The notes: generated from the sequence alone by a model not told the origin. DNA of 64,000 bases from Saccharospirillum sp. (GCA_018402545.1 JAGYIL010000002.1:62001-126000), one strand, 5' to 3'; positions 38,807 to 49,469 are shown, numbered from the stretch's first letter. Numbers and translations: made by a program.

Positions 38807-40855
38807 ATGACTCACCATCACTCAGTCTGCCCGCTCGATTGCCCCGATGCCTGCGCCCTGCGCGTAACGGTAGCAGACGGGCGCGTCACCCGGGTCGCGG
38901 GTCATCCGGACCATCCCGTTACCCAGGGTGCGATCTGCCACAAAGTGCAGCGATTTGGGGAACGTACACACGCGCCGGAACGGCTGCTGTACCCGATGCG
39001 ACGGGTGCGGCCGAAAGGGCTGGCCGTGCAGCGGGCAACCCCGGATGACTTTGAACGCATCACCTGGGAGGAAGCCCTGGCAGAGATCGCGCAGCGCTTG
39101 CAGAGCATCGTTGCCGGGCATGGCGCCGAGGCCATTCTGCCCTACAGCTTTTACGGCAATATGGGCGTGCTCAGCGCTGAATCCATGGATCGCCGCTTCT
39201 TTAATCGCCTGGGCGCCTGTCATCTCGATCGCACCATCTGTAATTCCGCAGCCACGGCCGGGACTGCCTATACCCTGGGCGCCCCCACCGGAGTCGACCC
39301 GGAAGACAGTGTTCACGCCAAGCTGATTCTGGTCTGGGGCTGTAATATCGTTAGCACCAACATGCACCAGGTCATGCTGGCCAATGAAGCGCGCAAGCGC
39401 GGTGCCACTCTGGTGGTGATTGATGTGCATCGCAACCGCACCGCGCGCTGGGGAGACCGGTTCTACCAGGTTAAGCCTGGCAGCGATGCCGCCCTGGCGC
39501 TGGGCATGATGCATGTGCTGATTCGTGATGACCTGGTTGACCATGCATTTATTGAACAGTATGCCCTGGGGTACCAGGAGCTGGCCGACCATGTTCAGCA
39601 ATATGACCCTGAAACGGTGGCGCACCTTACCGGCCTTACAGCCACCCAGGTGGAAGAGCTGGCCCACCTGTATGGCTTAGCCGACCCGGCACTTATTCGC
39701 CTCGGCAATGGCCTGCAGCACCACGATAACGGCGGCATGATCATGCGCACCATCACTTGCTTACCCGCTTTAACGGGGCAATGGGGCAAGCGCGGCGGTG
39801 GGTTGATCAAAGGCAACGGCTGGTACGCGCAGTTCAATACCAGCGCCCTGCAGCGGCCCGATCTGCACCCCGACCCGCAGGGGCGACGGGTCAACATGAA
39901 CCAACTTGCCGATGCCCTGCTGGATGACACCCGGCCGGTTCAGGCACTGTTCGTATACAACAGCAACCCGGCCCAGGTCGCACCGGACCAAACCCGACTG
40001 CGCCAGGGTCTGATGCGGCCGGATCTGTTTACCGTGGTGCACGACCTTTTCCTCACCGACACCTGCGCCTTCGCCGACATCGTCTTACCCGCCACCAGCC
40101 ATTTCGAGAACCTGGATCTCTACAAATCGTATTGGCACCTTTATGTGCAGCTCAACAAACCGGTACTGCCGATACAGGGCGAGTGTCGTTCAAACCCGGA
40201 TCTGTTCCGCAGCCTGGCCGCTGAAATGGGGTTCGACGAGCCCTGCTTTAAAGATACCGATGAAGCCCTGATTGAACAGGCGCTGAACTCGGGCAGCCCC
40301 TATCTTGAAGGTATTGAACTGCCGCTCCTGCAGCGCGATGGCTGGGCTAAACTGAAGGTACCGGAAGGCGGGCTCTTTCCGCACCAAATTCCCACACCCT
40401 CCGGCAAGTTCGAGTTTTATTCGGCCACTATGGCTGCCAGGGGTTTACCGCCTCTGCCCGACCATACGCCACTGGCCGAGCAGGAAGGTCGTTACCCCTT
40501 AGCGTTCATCACCCCGCCCAACCACCGCTTTCTGAACTCCACCTGCAGCAACGACGAACGCATGCAGCGCCTCGAAGGAACGCGGCCAACGGTGCAACTT
40601 CACCCACATGACGCTAAGGCACAGGGCATTGTTAGCGGTGATCATGTAGTTGTGTTCAATGACCGGGGTGAGTGCGAGCTTCTAGCTGAGGTCACCAAAG
40701 ATATTCTGCCAGGTACGGCGGTGTCACTGGGGTTATGGTGGGATGACCCGAAACAAGGTCTAACCTCCGTCAACCACCTGACCGATACCCGGGTATCCGA
40801 CATGGGTGGCGGTGCGACCTTCTTTTCAGTGCGGGTGGGGGTGCGTAAGCGCTGA
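38807..40855 (+). CDS. Molybdopterin-containing oxidoreductase (DMSO reductase family)
   Basis: CPLDCPDACALRVTV...GAICHKVQRF; YNSNPAQVAPDQ; C-terminal molydop-binding domain. ORF-track N-terminal extension reads through the palindromic element. Confidence 0.88.
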   Translation: MTHHHSVCPLDCPDACALRVTVADGRVTRVAGHPDHPVTQGAICHKVQRFGERTHAPERLLYPMRRVRPKGLAVQRATPDDFERITWEEALAEIAQRLQSIVAGHGAEAILPYSFYGNMGVLSAESMDRRFFNRLGACHLDRTICNSAATAGTAYTLGAPTGVDPEDSVHAKLILVWGCNIVSTNMHQVMLANEARKRGATLVVIDVHRNRTARWGDRFYQVKPGSDAALALGMMHVLIRDDLVDHAFIEQYALGYQELADHVQQYDPETVAHLTGLTATQVEELAHLYGLADPALIRLGNGLQHHDNGGMIMRTITCLPALTGQWGKRGGGLIKGNGWYAQFNTSALQRPDLHPDPQGRRVNMNQLADALLDDTRPVQALFVYNSNPAQVAPDQTRLRQGLMRPDLFTVVHDLFLTDTCAFADIVLPATSHFENLDLYKSYWHLYVQLNKPVLPIQGECRSNPDLFRSLAAEMGFDEPCFKDTDEALIEQALNSGSPYLEGIELPLLQRDGWAKLKVPEGGLFPHQIPTPSGKFEFYSATMAARGLPPLPDHTPLAEQEGRYPLAFITPPNHRFLNSTCSNDERMQRLEGTRPTVQLHPHDAKAQGIVSGDHVVVFNDRGECELLAEVTKDILPGTAVSLGLWWDDPKQGLTSVNHLTDTRVSDMGGGATFFSVRVGVRKR

Positions 40856-41022
40856 TTGGCTTGTGCATTGATTGAATGATCGGTAGCGTTTAATGACCTT
40901 CAACTCTGTTAATCACCGTTTCCTTTCCATTTGACACATTTCGCCTCTTTTATGGCAACTAACACCATTCTCCTCAAGGTGACGCTGCGCAACAATGGTC
41001 TCGCTCACACCAGGAGACCCGC

Positions 41023-41838
41023 ATGAAGATCACTCAGTTGAGAAACGCCACACTCATTATTTCCACAGGCGACTACCGCATTTTGGTCGACCCAATGCTC
41101 GCGCCCAAAGGGGCGATACCACCGCTTAAATACGCCACCAAATCCCGCCGTCGCAATCCATTGGTAGACCTGCCGGAGAACACCGATGCCCTGCTGGCAA
41201 CGGTGACCCACGCACTGATTACCCACTGCCAGAAGGGCCACTTCGATCACCTCGATAGAGCCGGAGCCAAATGGCTGCGCACTAACAACATCCCGGTGTT
41301 CTGCATGCAGGAAGATGCCAGCTTTCTGGCCAAAAAAGGCTTGAATGTCCGACCGCTGAACCCGGGCTATCGTCAACCCCTGCTAACCGGGCACGTTACG
41401 CCAATACCCTGTCTCCACGGTACTGGTCTGGTGGGCCGCTTTATGGCCCATGGCCACGGATATTTTCTGGAACTTCCGGGAGAGCCCACGCTGTATCTGG
41501 CGGGCGATACGATACTGACGGACGAGGTCAGTCAGTGCATTCAAACGAATCAGCCCGATATCTGCGTGGTACCGGCCGGGGGTGCACAATTCGACATTGG
41601 CGGCGAGATCATCATGGGTGTGGAGGATGTGGCGGCCGTGGTTGGCCTGAGTACTGGCAAGGTAGTCGCCAACCATCTGGAATCGCTGGACCATTGCCCC
41701 ACCACTCGCGAACAGCTGCGCACCTTGCGCGAGCAGCCAGGCATTGGCCATCGCCTGCTGATTCCGGATGATGGCCAGGAACTGACCTGGAATAGGCAGC
41801 CTGCCGGCGAGGCACCCAGCGTCATTGAAACTGACTAA
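41023..41838 (+). CDS. MBL-fold metallohydrolase
   Basis: TQLRNATLIISTGDYRILVDPMLAPKG, ALITHCQKGHFDHLDRAGAKWL, LYLAGDTIL. Confidence 0.85.
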   Translation: MKITQLRNATLIISTGDYRILVDPMLAPKGAIPPLKYATKSRRRNPLVDLPENTDALLATVTHALITHCQKGHFDHLDRAGAKWLRTNNIPVFCMQEDASFLAKKGLNVRPLNPGYRQPLLTGHVTPIPCLHGTGLVGRFMAHGHGYFLELPGEPTLYLAGDTILTDEVSQCIQTNQPDICVVPAGGAQFDIGGEIIMGVEDVAAVVGLSTGKVVANHLESLDHCPTTREQLRTLREQPGIGHRLLIPDDGQELTWNRQPAGEAPSVIETD

Positions 41839-41863
41839 CCCGGGTGCCAGCTATCAATCCGGC

Positions 41864-42145
41864 TTAATCGGTACGCTGAGTCACTTCCAGCAAGTGGTAA
41901 CCAAACTGTGTTTTAACCGGGCCCTGAACTTCATTGACCGGAGCACTGAACACAACACGATCAAACTCGGGGACCATCTGGCCCGGGCCAAAGCTACCGA
42001 GATCGCCGCCATTACGGCCAGACGGGCAGCTGGAGTGTTGCTGGGCCAGAGCGGCGAAGTCTTCACCGGCGGCGATTTTTGATTTCAGGTCGTTACAGGT
42101 TGCTTCATCGGCAACCAGAATATGACGTGCGGAGGCTTGGGCCAT
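41864..42145 (-). CDS. ppiC: Parvulin-type peptidylprolyl isomerase
   Basis: ASARHILVADEATCNDLKSKIAAGEDFAALAQQHSSCPSGRNGGDLGSFGPGQMVPEFD...VKTQFGYHLLEV. Confidence 0.92.
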   Translation of the reverse strand: MAQASARHILVADEATCNDLKSKIAAGEDFAALAQQHSSCPSGRNGGDLGSFGPGQMVPEFDRVVFSAPVNEVQGPVKTQFGYHLLEVTQRTD

Positions 42146-42374
42146 GGTTTTACTCTCACTGTGTAGCGGGTTTAATGGAAGCGCAATCTTACCATAATTG
42201 ATCTGGAATACGGTTCCGTCACTTGCCCTGGCGCCATTCCAAATCCCCGCCTTTCGGCCACAGAGTAGGTTAACCAGACAACAGAGCCCTACCTGTGCCC
42301 CTATTGCCGCAGCCCAACAGGCAGGCTAACCTGCACCGGTCGCAGAGGATTCTGCCGGAAACAAAGGCCCGCGC

Positions 42375-42620
42375 ATGCCCCAGGAACAAGCCAACAACCC
42401 ACTTCACGGCATCACGCTGGAAACCATAGTGATTCGCCTGCAAGAGCATTACGGATGGGACGGGCTGAGCCAGCGTATCAATATCAAGTGTTTCAAAAGC
42501 AACCCTTCGGTGAAATCCAGCCTGACATTTCTTCGCCGAACCCAGTGGGCCCGCGATCAGGTTGAGGCCTTGTACGTAGCCACCTTCACTGCCTGGCCTT
42601 ATCTGCGGGAATCGACGTAA
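42375..42620 (+). CDS. VF530 family (DUF2132) DNA-binding protein
   Basis: [61 protein letters not shown]. Confidence 0.9.
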   Translation: MPQEQANNPLHGITLETIVIRLQEHYGWDGLSQRINIKCFKSNPSVKSSLTFLRRTQWARDQVEALYVATFTAWPYLREST

Positions 42621-42746
42621 CGGTATACCCTGCTGTGAACAAGCATTCGGGAGCCAGCCCGGCAATGTCATAAAAAATGGCACCAACTCTTTCTATAGCG
42701 CTATATTAGAACCATCCTGCTAATAGCTCTGGAGAGGGAATTCCTG

Positions 42747-44486
42747 ATGGTTGTGTCGAAGTTACACTTGGTTCTGGTTGGCATGGTTGCGTTGTCTGGC
42801 TGCGACACTAACGACAATTCAGAGGGCACAACCACGGTACTGATCAACGTTCCGGCCATTACCCTAAAAGGCGATTTTACTCTGAACGATGGTTCATTCC
42901 CCGCTTCACAATATGAAAACGGGGTAATCTCACTGGCCGACAACAACGGTCATGAAGCGCGACTCGGCAATACGTACAGTGGTAGTTACCAGGCAGAAGT
43001 GGTCGCCGGCAGTTACCGAACGCAGTACAGGCATACCCAGGGCGGAGCACAGGTTCCTGTTAACCAGGGCAACGTGATCGAAACAGGGATCTCGTTGCAG
43101 GAAGATCAGGACCTGCACATCAACGCCACCGCCTACCAGGCGCAATTCACTTTTACGCTCAATGGCATGACATTCCCGGCCAGTGAATACGACGATGCGT
43201 TATTCTATCTGCAGCCCCAGGCAGACGGTGAACGCATCCTGCTGGGGAACAGCCATGCAGTGATACCGCCAGTCATGCTGATGCCCGGTGAATACGATGT
43301 TATCTACAGCCTGCAAACGCCGGGGTCTACGGTACCTTTGAATCAAAACGCGGTTGTCGGGCAAGTAACCGTTGAAGACAGCGCCATCAATGAAACCATT
43401 GATGTGAAAGCAACGGGGTTTCGCCTGTCAGCCACGCTCGATGGTGATCCATTCCCGGTCAGCCAGTATAACGATGGCAATTTTTTTCTGGTGTCATCCG
43501 CGCAAGATACAGTCGAACTGGGCGACAGTTATAATCTACCCTTCACTGTGAACGTCATCGAAGGCACTTACGATCTGGTCTACCGCCACGAAACCGGCTC
43601 AGCCGTTCCGGCCAACGCAGAGGCCATCATCCTCAGCGACCAGGAAATCAATCAGGCCACGCCCACTGCCGAACCCGACATACCCACCATCCTCATCACA
43701 CCCGCCTACACACTCGACGGTGCGCCCTTCCCGATCAGCGAATACGACGATGCAAATATCTATCTTCGAGGCAGCAACGACAACGACGTATTTTTTCTTG
43801 GCAATACCCACGACCCCAACCCAGCAGCCGTGCGCATCCTACCTGACACCTACGATGTGATTTATCGGCATGAAACCGGAAATTCTGTGCCACAAAACAC
43901 CAATGCCGTGGTCGTCGAGGGCGCCGTGCTCGATAGCTCGGGAAACTTCCCCATTGCGGTTACTTCCGCCATCGCAACGGCAACCTTCACCTTGAATGAC
44001 GAATCGTTCACAACCAACCCGGTCCACTACGGACAGTTTTTCCTGCAGGGTTCCGAGGAAGGCGACACCCTTTTTCTGGGCAACAGCTACGATGGCAGTG
44101 GCACGGTTCGGGTCATTCCAGGTGCTTACGATGTGATTTACGAGCACGTGACCGGGAATCAGGTTCCAGGCAATAGAAAAGCAACCATCGTCAGCGCTAC
44201 GGTGGATAGCCAAATCACGGCCATCCCGGTAAACGTAGAGGCGACACAGATCCAACCGACATTCTTTCTGAATGGTTTTTCGTTTCCGGCAAGCTTGAAC
44301 GAACATGCGTTATTCACCATGCGAACAAGCGATGCCGACAATGAGGTTTACCTGGGCCGAAGTTTCTTCCCGCCAACCAGCCTGTTCGCTATCAATGACA
44401 GCTACGAGGTTTTTTACGAGTACATCAATGGCAGCAGCATTCCAGTCAATGATCGCATAAAAGTGCGCAACCTAAGTCTCCCCTGA
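42747..44486 (+). CDS. Hypothetical lipoprotein with six tandem ~85-95 aa repeats
   Basis: Lipobox GMVALSGCD; repeated units containing F-x-L-N/D-G-x-x-F-P-x-S-x-Y ... LGN(S/T)Y/H ... Y-D-V-I-Y-R-H-E-T-G-x-x-V-P. Confidence 0.75.
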   Translation: MVVSKLHLVLVGMVALSGCDTNDNSEGTTTVLINVPAITLKGDFTLNDGSFPASQYENGVISLADNNGHEARLGNTYSGSYQAEVVAGSYRTQYRHTQGGAQVPVNQGNVIETGISLQEDQDLHINATAYQAQFTFTLNGMTFPASEYDDALFYLQPQADGERILLGNSHAVIPPVMLMPGEYDVIYSLQTPGSTVPLNQNAVVGQVTVEDSAINETIDVKATGFRLSATLDGDPFPVSQYNDGNFFLVSSAQDTVELGDSYNLPFTVNVIEGTYDLVYRHETGSAVPANAEAIILSDQEINQATPTAEPDIPTILITPAYTLDGAPFPISEYDDANIYLRGSNDNDVFFLGNTHDPNPAAVRILPDTYDVIYRHETGNSVPQNTNAVVVEGAVLDSSGNFPIAVTSAIATATFTLNDESFTTNPVHYGQFFLQGSEEGDTLFLGNSYDGSGTVRVIPGAYDVIYEHVTGNQVPGNRKATIVSATVDSQITAIPVNVEATQIQPTFFLNGFSFPASLNEHALFTMRTSDADNEVYLGRSFFPPTSLFAINDSYEVFYEYINGSSIPVNDRIKVRNLSLP

Positions 44487-44579
44487 TGCAGCGTCCGTAT
44501 CCCTCCCAGCTACTTTGGATGCAAGACGCGGGTGAATGCACTACCTTTAATGCGCCAGACATGCCCGGAGATCGAGACA

Positions 44580-44813
44580 ATGAATCATTACACGATCATA
44601 AACGTTATCAGCAAGCCTAAAACAGAAGCTGGTTTGCAAATGTACGATGTAACCATTGAGGAGCCGAGCGGAAGTACAACCACAAAAACGATTACTACAC
44701 CGCCCGGAAAATTCAGGGAAATGATGGCTGAACACTACCCGGACGCCAAAATAACCTACTCATTCGATACGTCTGTTTTGGATGAATTCCTGGACCCGGA
44801 GCAGGATCAATAG
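44580..44813 (+). CDS. Small hypothetical protein (77 aa)
   Basis: MNHYTIINVISKPKTEAGLQMYDVTIEEPSGSTTTKTITTPPGKFREMMAEHYPDAKITYSFDTSVLDEFLDPEQDQ. Confidence 0.55.
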   Translation: MNHYTIINVISKPKTEAGLQMYDVTIEEPSGSTTTKTITTPPGKFREMMAEHYPDAKITYSFDTSVLDEFLDPEQDQ

Positions 44814-44821
44814 CAAGCACA

Positions 44822-45739
44822 TCACGGTTGAAACAGCGTCTCCCGAACGACTTCTGGCAAAGCGGTTGCCTGCCTCCTGTCGCCCAGTCGCTGAATCAAC
44901 TTATCGCCGTTCATGATGACTGGCTGCCGCCACAAATAACGCATCTTCATCACCTCTTTCAGCAGCGGGCTGAACATCGCTGCCAACCTGAGCCCCCACC
45001 AGGGAAAGGCTGATATTCTGGCAGTAACCCCCATCGACTGAAAGGCGTTCTGCCAATCGGACTTGCCCAAAGCCAAACCCGGGTCGTGAAACACTTCCCA
45101 GTCGAGCAGTGGCTCGTTCAGCAGCTGTACTGTGTTCGCACACAAATCGGGCAGGTAGGTGTAGTAATGCACATGCTGATCATCGTGCGGCAGCTTCAGC
45201 TTAACCTTGCCGCCTTTTACCGAAGCGATCAGATCCAGCCAGGTCATCGTTGTGTTCGGGCCGATAAAATCCCCAGCACGAACCAACAACACCCGGGCGC
45301 CCCGCTCAGTCGCTTGGCGCAAGCGCTGTTCCATCTGCTGACGAATAACGCCCTTTTCGGTGGGAGGGGCCATGGCGACACGCTCATCAATGCTTGCCGC
45401 CTGGGGTGCGTAGGCATAGACGTTGCCCGGAAAGACCACCTGCAGCTTCAAATGTTCGGCAACCTGTAGCGCAGGTTCCAGCATCGCCATCGCCTCTTCG
45501 GGCCAGCGATGGTAAGGCGGGTTGGCGGCGTAGACCAGCAGCTCAACGCCGTCGGCGGCACGCATAACGGCGGCCTTATCCTGCGCCTGACCTGTCACAA
45601 TAGCCTCTGGTGAGAGCCATGCCGGTGCTTTGGCCGGGTCGCGCATCAGAGCGCGAATAGCCCAACCCTGTTCTCGCAGGGCCAGTGCCATCTGCGCGCC
45701 GAAATTGCCATTAATGCCGATGATCAGTGCGGTTTTCAT
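44822..45739 (-). CDS. NAD(P)-binding SDR/epimerase-like protein
   Basis: TALIIGINGNFGAQMALALREQGWAIRALMRDPAKAP nucleotide-binding N-terminus. Confidence 0.82.
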   Translation of the reverse strand: MKTALIIGINGNFGAQMALALREQGWAIRALMRDPAKAPAWLSPEAIVTGQAQDKAAVMRAADGVELLVYAANPPYHRWPEEAMAMLEPALQVAEHLKLQVVFPGNVYAYAPQAASIDERVAMAPPTEKGVIRQQMEQRLRQATERGARVLLVRAGDFIGPNTTMTWLDLIASVKGGKVKLKLPHDDQHVHYYTYLPDLCANTVQLLNEPLLDWEVFHDPGLALGKSDWQNAFQSMGVTARISAFPWWGLRLAAMFSPLLKEVMKMRYLWRQPVIMNGDKLIQRLGDRRQATALPEVVRETLFQP

Positions 45740-45832
45740 AATAATTTTCCTTGCCAGTCCGTTTAGATACCGCCATTCTATTATTCATATTGAGATATAG
45801 AATCGACAATAGTTAACAATGGTCATTCATTT

Positions 45833-46714
45833 ATGAATAACACTGACTGGCAAGGCTGGCAGTATTTTCTGGAAATTGCCCGGGCCGGTAGCCTGAACCG
45901 GGCGGCTGAGACACTGGGCGTTTCCCAACCTACCCTGTCACGGCACCTGCAGGCACTGGAAAAACAACTTGGCCAGACCCTGTTTGACCGCAGCACCCAG
46001 GGGCTAACCCCTACACGCTTCGGCCAGAGCCTGATCGAAGAAGCCGAGCAAATGCGCAACTCCGCGCACCGGCTCGAACGCCTGGCTGCCGGGCAAGACC
46101 AGGCCGTGACCGGGCGTGTGCGGTTGTCGGCCAACGAGCCAATTGCGCTCTACTATTTGCCCCGAATCCTTCCCGATTTCATGGATGCCAACCCGGCACT
46201 GTCTGTCGAAGTTGAAGTCACCAACAAAGCGACCAGCCTGGATAAACGCGACGCCGACGTCGCCATCCGCATGTTCGCACCGGAACAACCCGACCTGATC
46301 GCCCGCCATCTGTTTGATATTCCATTGGGCTTCTATGCCAGCGCCCGCTATTTCGCCAAACATGGGAATCCAACCACGGCCGAAGCGTTGATCAAACACC
46401 GGCTACTGGGGTATGACCGCGACAAACAGTTTGAGAACGGTGCCGCTAAGCTGGGTTGGCCGATTCGCAATGAAGACTTTTACTTCCGTACCGACAACAT
46501 GTCGCTACACCTGGAAATGGCACGCAACGGCGGTGGTATTGTGGGTACGCACCAGCAACTGGCGGCGTCGTTTGGGTTGGTGCCGGTTGATGTAGAAATA
46601 ACGCTACCAAAGCTGCCACTCTATTTGTGCTGCCATCGGGATGTAAAACACAACCGGCGAATTCGGTTGCTGATGGATTTTCTGGCAGAGCGACTGGATT
46701 GCCTGTCGGCCTGA
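45833..46714 (+). CDS. LysR family transcriptional regulator
   Basis: WQYFLEIARAGSLNRAAETLGVSQPTLSRHLQALEKQLGQTLFDRSTQGLTPT. Confidence 0.93.
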   Translation: MNNTDWQGWQYFLEIARAGSLNRAAETLGVSQPTLSRHLQALEKQLGQTLFDRSTQGLTPTRFGQSLIEEAEQMRNSAHRLERLAAGQDQAVTGRVRLSANEPIALYYLPRILPDFMDANPALSVEVEVTNKATSLDKRDADVAIRMFAPEQPDLIARHLFDIPLGFYASARYFAKHGNPTTAEALIKHRLLGYDRDKQFENGAAKLGWPIRNEDFYFRTDNMSLHLEMARNGGGIVGTHQQLAASFGLVPVDVEITLPKLPLYLCCHRDVKHNRRIRLLMDFLAERLDCLSA

Positions 46715-46822
46715 TACTGTCGTGACCCGGATGTAAAAACAGTCATTACACTGGAATACCTTGAATTTCGTTCACCTTAGCCTAAGGTCATCCCCATCAT
46801 TCAATGCAATGGGAGGTTGCTC

Positions 46823-47248
46823 ATGAAACGCAATGCAAGCGCACACTGGGAAGGCGGCCTGAAAGATGGCAAAGGCACAGTTTCTACACAAAGCGGTGTC
46901 CTTGACAAGCAACAATATTCATTCGGAACGCGCTTTGAGAACGGCAAGGGCACCAACCCCGAAGAACTGATTGGTGCAGCGCATGCCGGTTGTTATTCCA
47001 TGGCGCTGTCGATGATTCTCGGAGAAAAAGACCTGACCGCAGACAGCATCGACACCAGAGCGGATGTAACGCTGGACGAAGTGGATGGCGGCTTTGCCGT
47101 CACAGCAGTGCATCTCACCCTCACAGCCAGCATTCCAGGCGCCGATGACAAAACGTTCAAAGAGGCGGCTGAAGCGGCCAAAGAAGGCTGCCCCATTTCG
47201 AAGCTACTGAACGCGGAAATAACTCTGGATGCAACTCTGAAGCAATAA
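46823..47248 (+). CDS. osmC: OsmC family peroxiredoxin
   Basis: MKRNASAHWEGGLKDGKGTVSTQSGVL...NPEELIGAAHAGCYSMALS...EAAKEGCPISKLLNAEITL. Confidence 0.92.
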   Translation: MKRNASAHWEGGLKDGKGTVSTQSGVLDKQQYSFGTRFENGKGTNPEELIGAAHAGCYSMALSMILGEKDLTADSIDTRADVTLDEVDGGFAVTAVHLTLTASIPGADDKTFKEAAEAAKEGCPISKLLNAEITLDATLKQ

Positions 47249-47273
47249 TGCGCTACTGAACACGCCGGCCGTA

Positions 47274-48059
47274 TTAGCGAGTGGCCAGCACATCATGACA
47301 GGGCCGCGAAGAGGTACGAGTGAAGCCAGTGAACCCATGCGCCTGCAGCAGAGTTTTCAGCGCCGTTTCCTGGCTCCACTCCGGATTCACTTCGTAAAAC
47401 ACAGCGGCCGTATGCGCCAAAATGCCTGCCTGACTCAGGGCCTTGAACACCGTGTGTTCATGCCCCTCCACATCCACTTTAATGATCAGGTCAACATTAG
47501 CGGGCAGCAATTCCCGTAATGCCTCAGGCCCCAGCGTGGCGATGGTTTCGGTCAGACGAAACCAGCCCGGCAATGTACGCAAGGACGCGGCGCCACTGTG
47601 CCCGGGTTTCTTCGCAATGCTTGCCTTACCGGTCGACAACGACACCGCCGCCTTCATTGGCTGAACGACACCTTCAACGCCATTGATGGCAATGTTCGCC
47701 GTCAGCAGCGAGAAGGTGCTTGAAACCGGTTCAAATGCCAGCACATGCTGGCAGTTCGGATTCAAGCCAGCCAGGATCGAATACAAGCCCTGGTTCGCGC
47801 CAATATCCAGCATTGCAAAAGGCTGCTGCTGGTATCGTAAAAAGTCGGCCAGGAAATGATCGTAAGCCCCTTTCGAACAAAAATGGAACGTCGCATCCAG
47901 CCAGTTCTTGCGCAACAGAATGCCGTACTCCGATCTCACATAGCCGGCCGGTAGTTTCAGGGATGGGCGGCGAGCGCTGGATGTACGGGGGTGACGTTGG
48001 CGGGTAGATGCCTTGGCGCTCAGTAAGTCAGTCATGACAGTCTCCGCAGACTTTTGCAA
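47274..48059 (-). CDS. FkbM family methyltransferase
   Basis: AMLDIGANQGLYSILAGLNPNCQHVLAFEPVSSTFSLLTANIAINGVEG...IKVDVEGHEHTVFKAL. Confidence 0.85.
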   Translation of the reverse strand: MQKSAETVMTDLLSAKASTRQRHPRTSSARRPSLKLPAGYVRSEYGILLRKNWLDATFHFCSKGAYDHFLADFLRYQQQPFAMLDIGANQGLYSILAGLNPNCQHVLAFEPVSSTFSLLTANIAINGVEGVVQPMKAAVSLSTGKASIAKKPGHSGAASLRTLPGWFRLTETIATLGPEALRELLPANVDLIIKVDVEGHEHTVFKALSQAGILAHTAAVFYEVNPEWSQETALKTLLQAHGFTGFTRTSSRPCHDVLATR

Positions 48060-48170
48060 TACCCTATGAACTTGTTGTTACCGTTTAGTGACCCTCGCCC
48101 GGCGTCTTTAACAGGCAGCCTGGAAAAGCCCGGCTATACTGCCCTCAGTCGCTTTCAGGGAGGGCGTATC

Positions 48171-49469
48171 GTGCAGACACACGTCAGGGGTTTGTTTCGG
48201 AGTTTTGGCCTGGCCATCGCGGTCGCAACTCTGTCGATAAACGTCGCCGCAGAGGAAACCCGGGAGCTCAGCAGCCAGGCTTTGACCATCAGCGCCCCAG
48301 CCGTCACCACCCAGTTTCAGCAATTGCTTGAACGACGCGATTTCGGCGATCGCCCTATAGAGATTACCGACTTTCAGGGGCGTACCCTTATTCGCGACGC
48401 CCAAACTCCCGAGCTTCAGGCGCGGGAGGCATTGCCCACTCTGAATGCCACCCGCACTGCCTCCCAGTTGATCGTGCGCCCAACGGGTACGGTAACGGTC
48501 CGCCTTACCAGCGAACCCATTGACCTGCCCGGTGGTGTGGCCGTCACCCGCTTCGATGAGGCCGCTTCAGCTGTATCCGAAGGCTGGTTTCAGCCCACTC
48601 TGGAAGCCAGCCCGGTGCCAGCGGTGTGGGACAACAGCCTGGGTCGATACCGGATGCGGCTGTCGCTGGGGTTACGTGGCGACAATCTGCCTGCGGGCGC
48701 CACCCTACAACAACCGGTTACCGTACAATTCGGCTTTCGCGGCCTGAACGCCGACCCGTTTGAAGCCGTCACACTCGAACGGGCAGGCATCGAAAACGAA
48801 ATTCATCTGGAATTCCTGTTCCTGCCTACAACAGAACAACCCGTGCTGGAGCTGCGCTCCGCGATTACCGATATCGACTATCCGATAGAAGCCATGCCAC
48901 GCATTGCGCTGCGGCCGGTTAACGATTCAATGGTCGGCCTCGGCCTTGGCGAAACACAGGTACGGGTCGTGCGCTTGCAGCCCGATGGCACCGAGGCCAA
49001 TGTACTGACCAACCAGCGGGCGACCGTTGAAGTGACCTCCGGTGGCGCGATTCCCGAGCCCTCGCTGCTCAATTTTCAGGAGGGCGATACGCACTTTACG
49101 CTGCACTCTCGCGGGCTGGAAGACGTAACCGTGCGCGTCACCGCGGGCGCCCATTCGGATACCGTGACCATTCCGCAACGCTTTCCCACCACACCGGTAT
49201 TAGCGGCTTTATTGGGTGGTGCAATCGGAGGTTTTTCCAGACGGTTTAGCCGGGGTGCTTCGGGCGGCTCGGGTGTTACCCGCGTTGCTGAAGGGCTGGC
49301 GGTCGCGATTATCGCCTATGTCGCCGGTGTCTTGGGTGTAGGCTATCTCGGCTTACCCGCCGCTGTAGTTGGGACGGAAGCGGGTGCTTTTCTGACCGGC
49401 GCCCTAACCGGGTTCGCTGGCGTCACCGTTATTGAAATGTTGGGCAAACGACTCACCCCGGCAACATGA
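48171..49469 (+). CDS. Hypothetical exported protein with C-terminal TM region
   Basis: Signal peptide LFRSFGLAIAVATLSINVAAEE; beta-rich body; Gly-rich C-terminal TM segments; GTG start at 48171 preferred. Confidence 0.6.
   Translation: MQTHVRGLFRSFGLAIAVATLSINVAAEETRELSSQALTISAPAVTTQFQQLLERRDFGDRPIEITDFQGRTLIRDAQTPELQAREALPTLNATRTASQLIVRPTGTVTVRLTSEPIDLPGGVAVTRFDEAASAVSEGWFQPTLEASPVPAVWDNSLGRYRMRLSLGLRGDNLPAGATLQQPVTVQFGFRGLNADPFEAVTLERAGIENEIHLEFLFLPTTEQPVLELRSAITDIDYPIEAMPRIALRPVNDSMVGLGLGETQVRVVRLQPDGTEANVLTNQRATVEVTSGGAIPEPSLLNFQEGDTHFTLHSRGLEDVTVRVTAGAHSDTVTIPQRFPTTPVLAALLGGAIGGFSRRFSRGASGGSGVTRVAEGLAVAIIAYVAGVLGVGYLGLPAAVVGTEAGAFLTGALTGFAGVTVIEMLGKRLTPAT

Noticed and set aside
38822-39667. 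281-aa minus-strand ORF inside the molybdopterin oxidoreductase gene
   Set aside because: Antisense shadow ORF without recognisable domain
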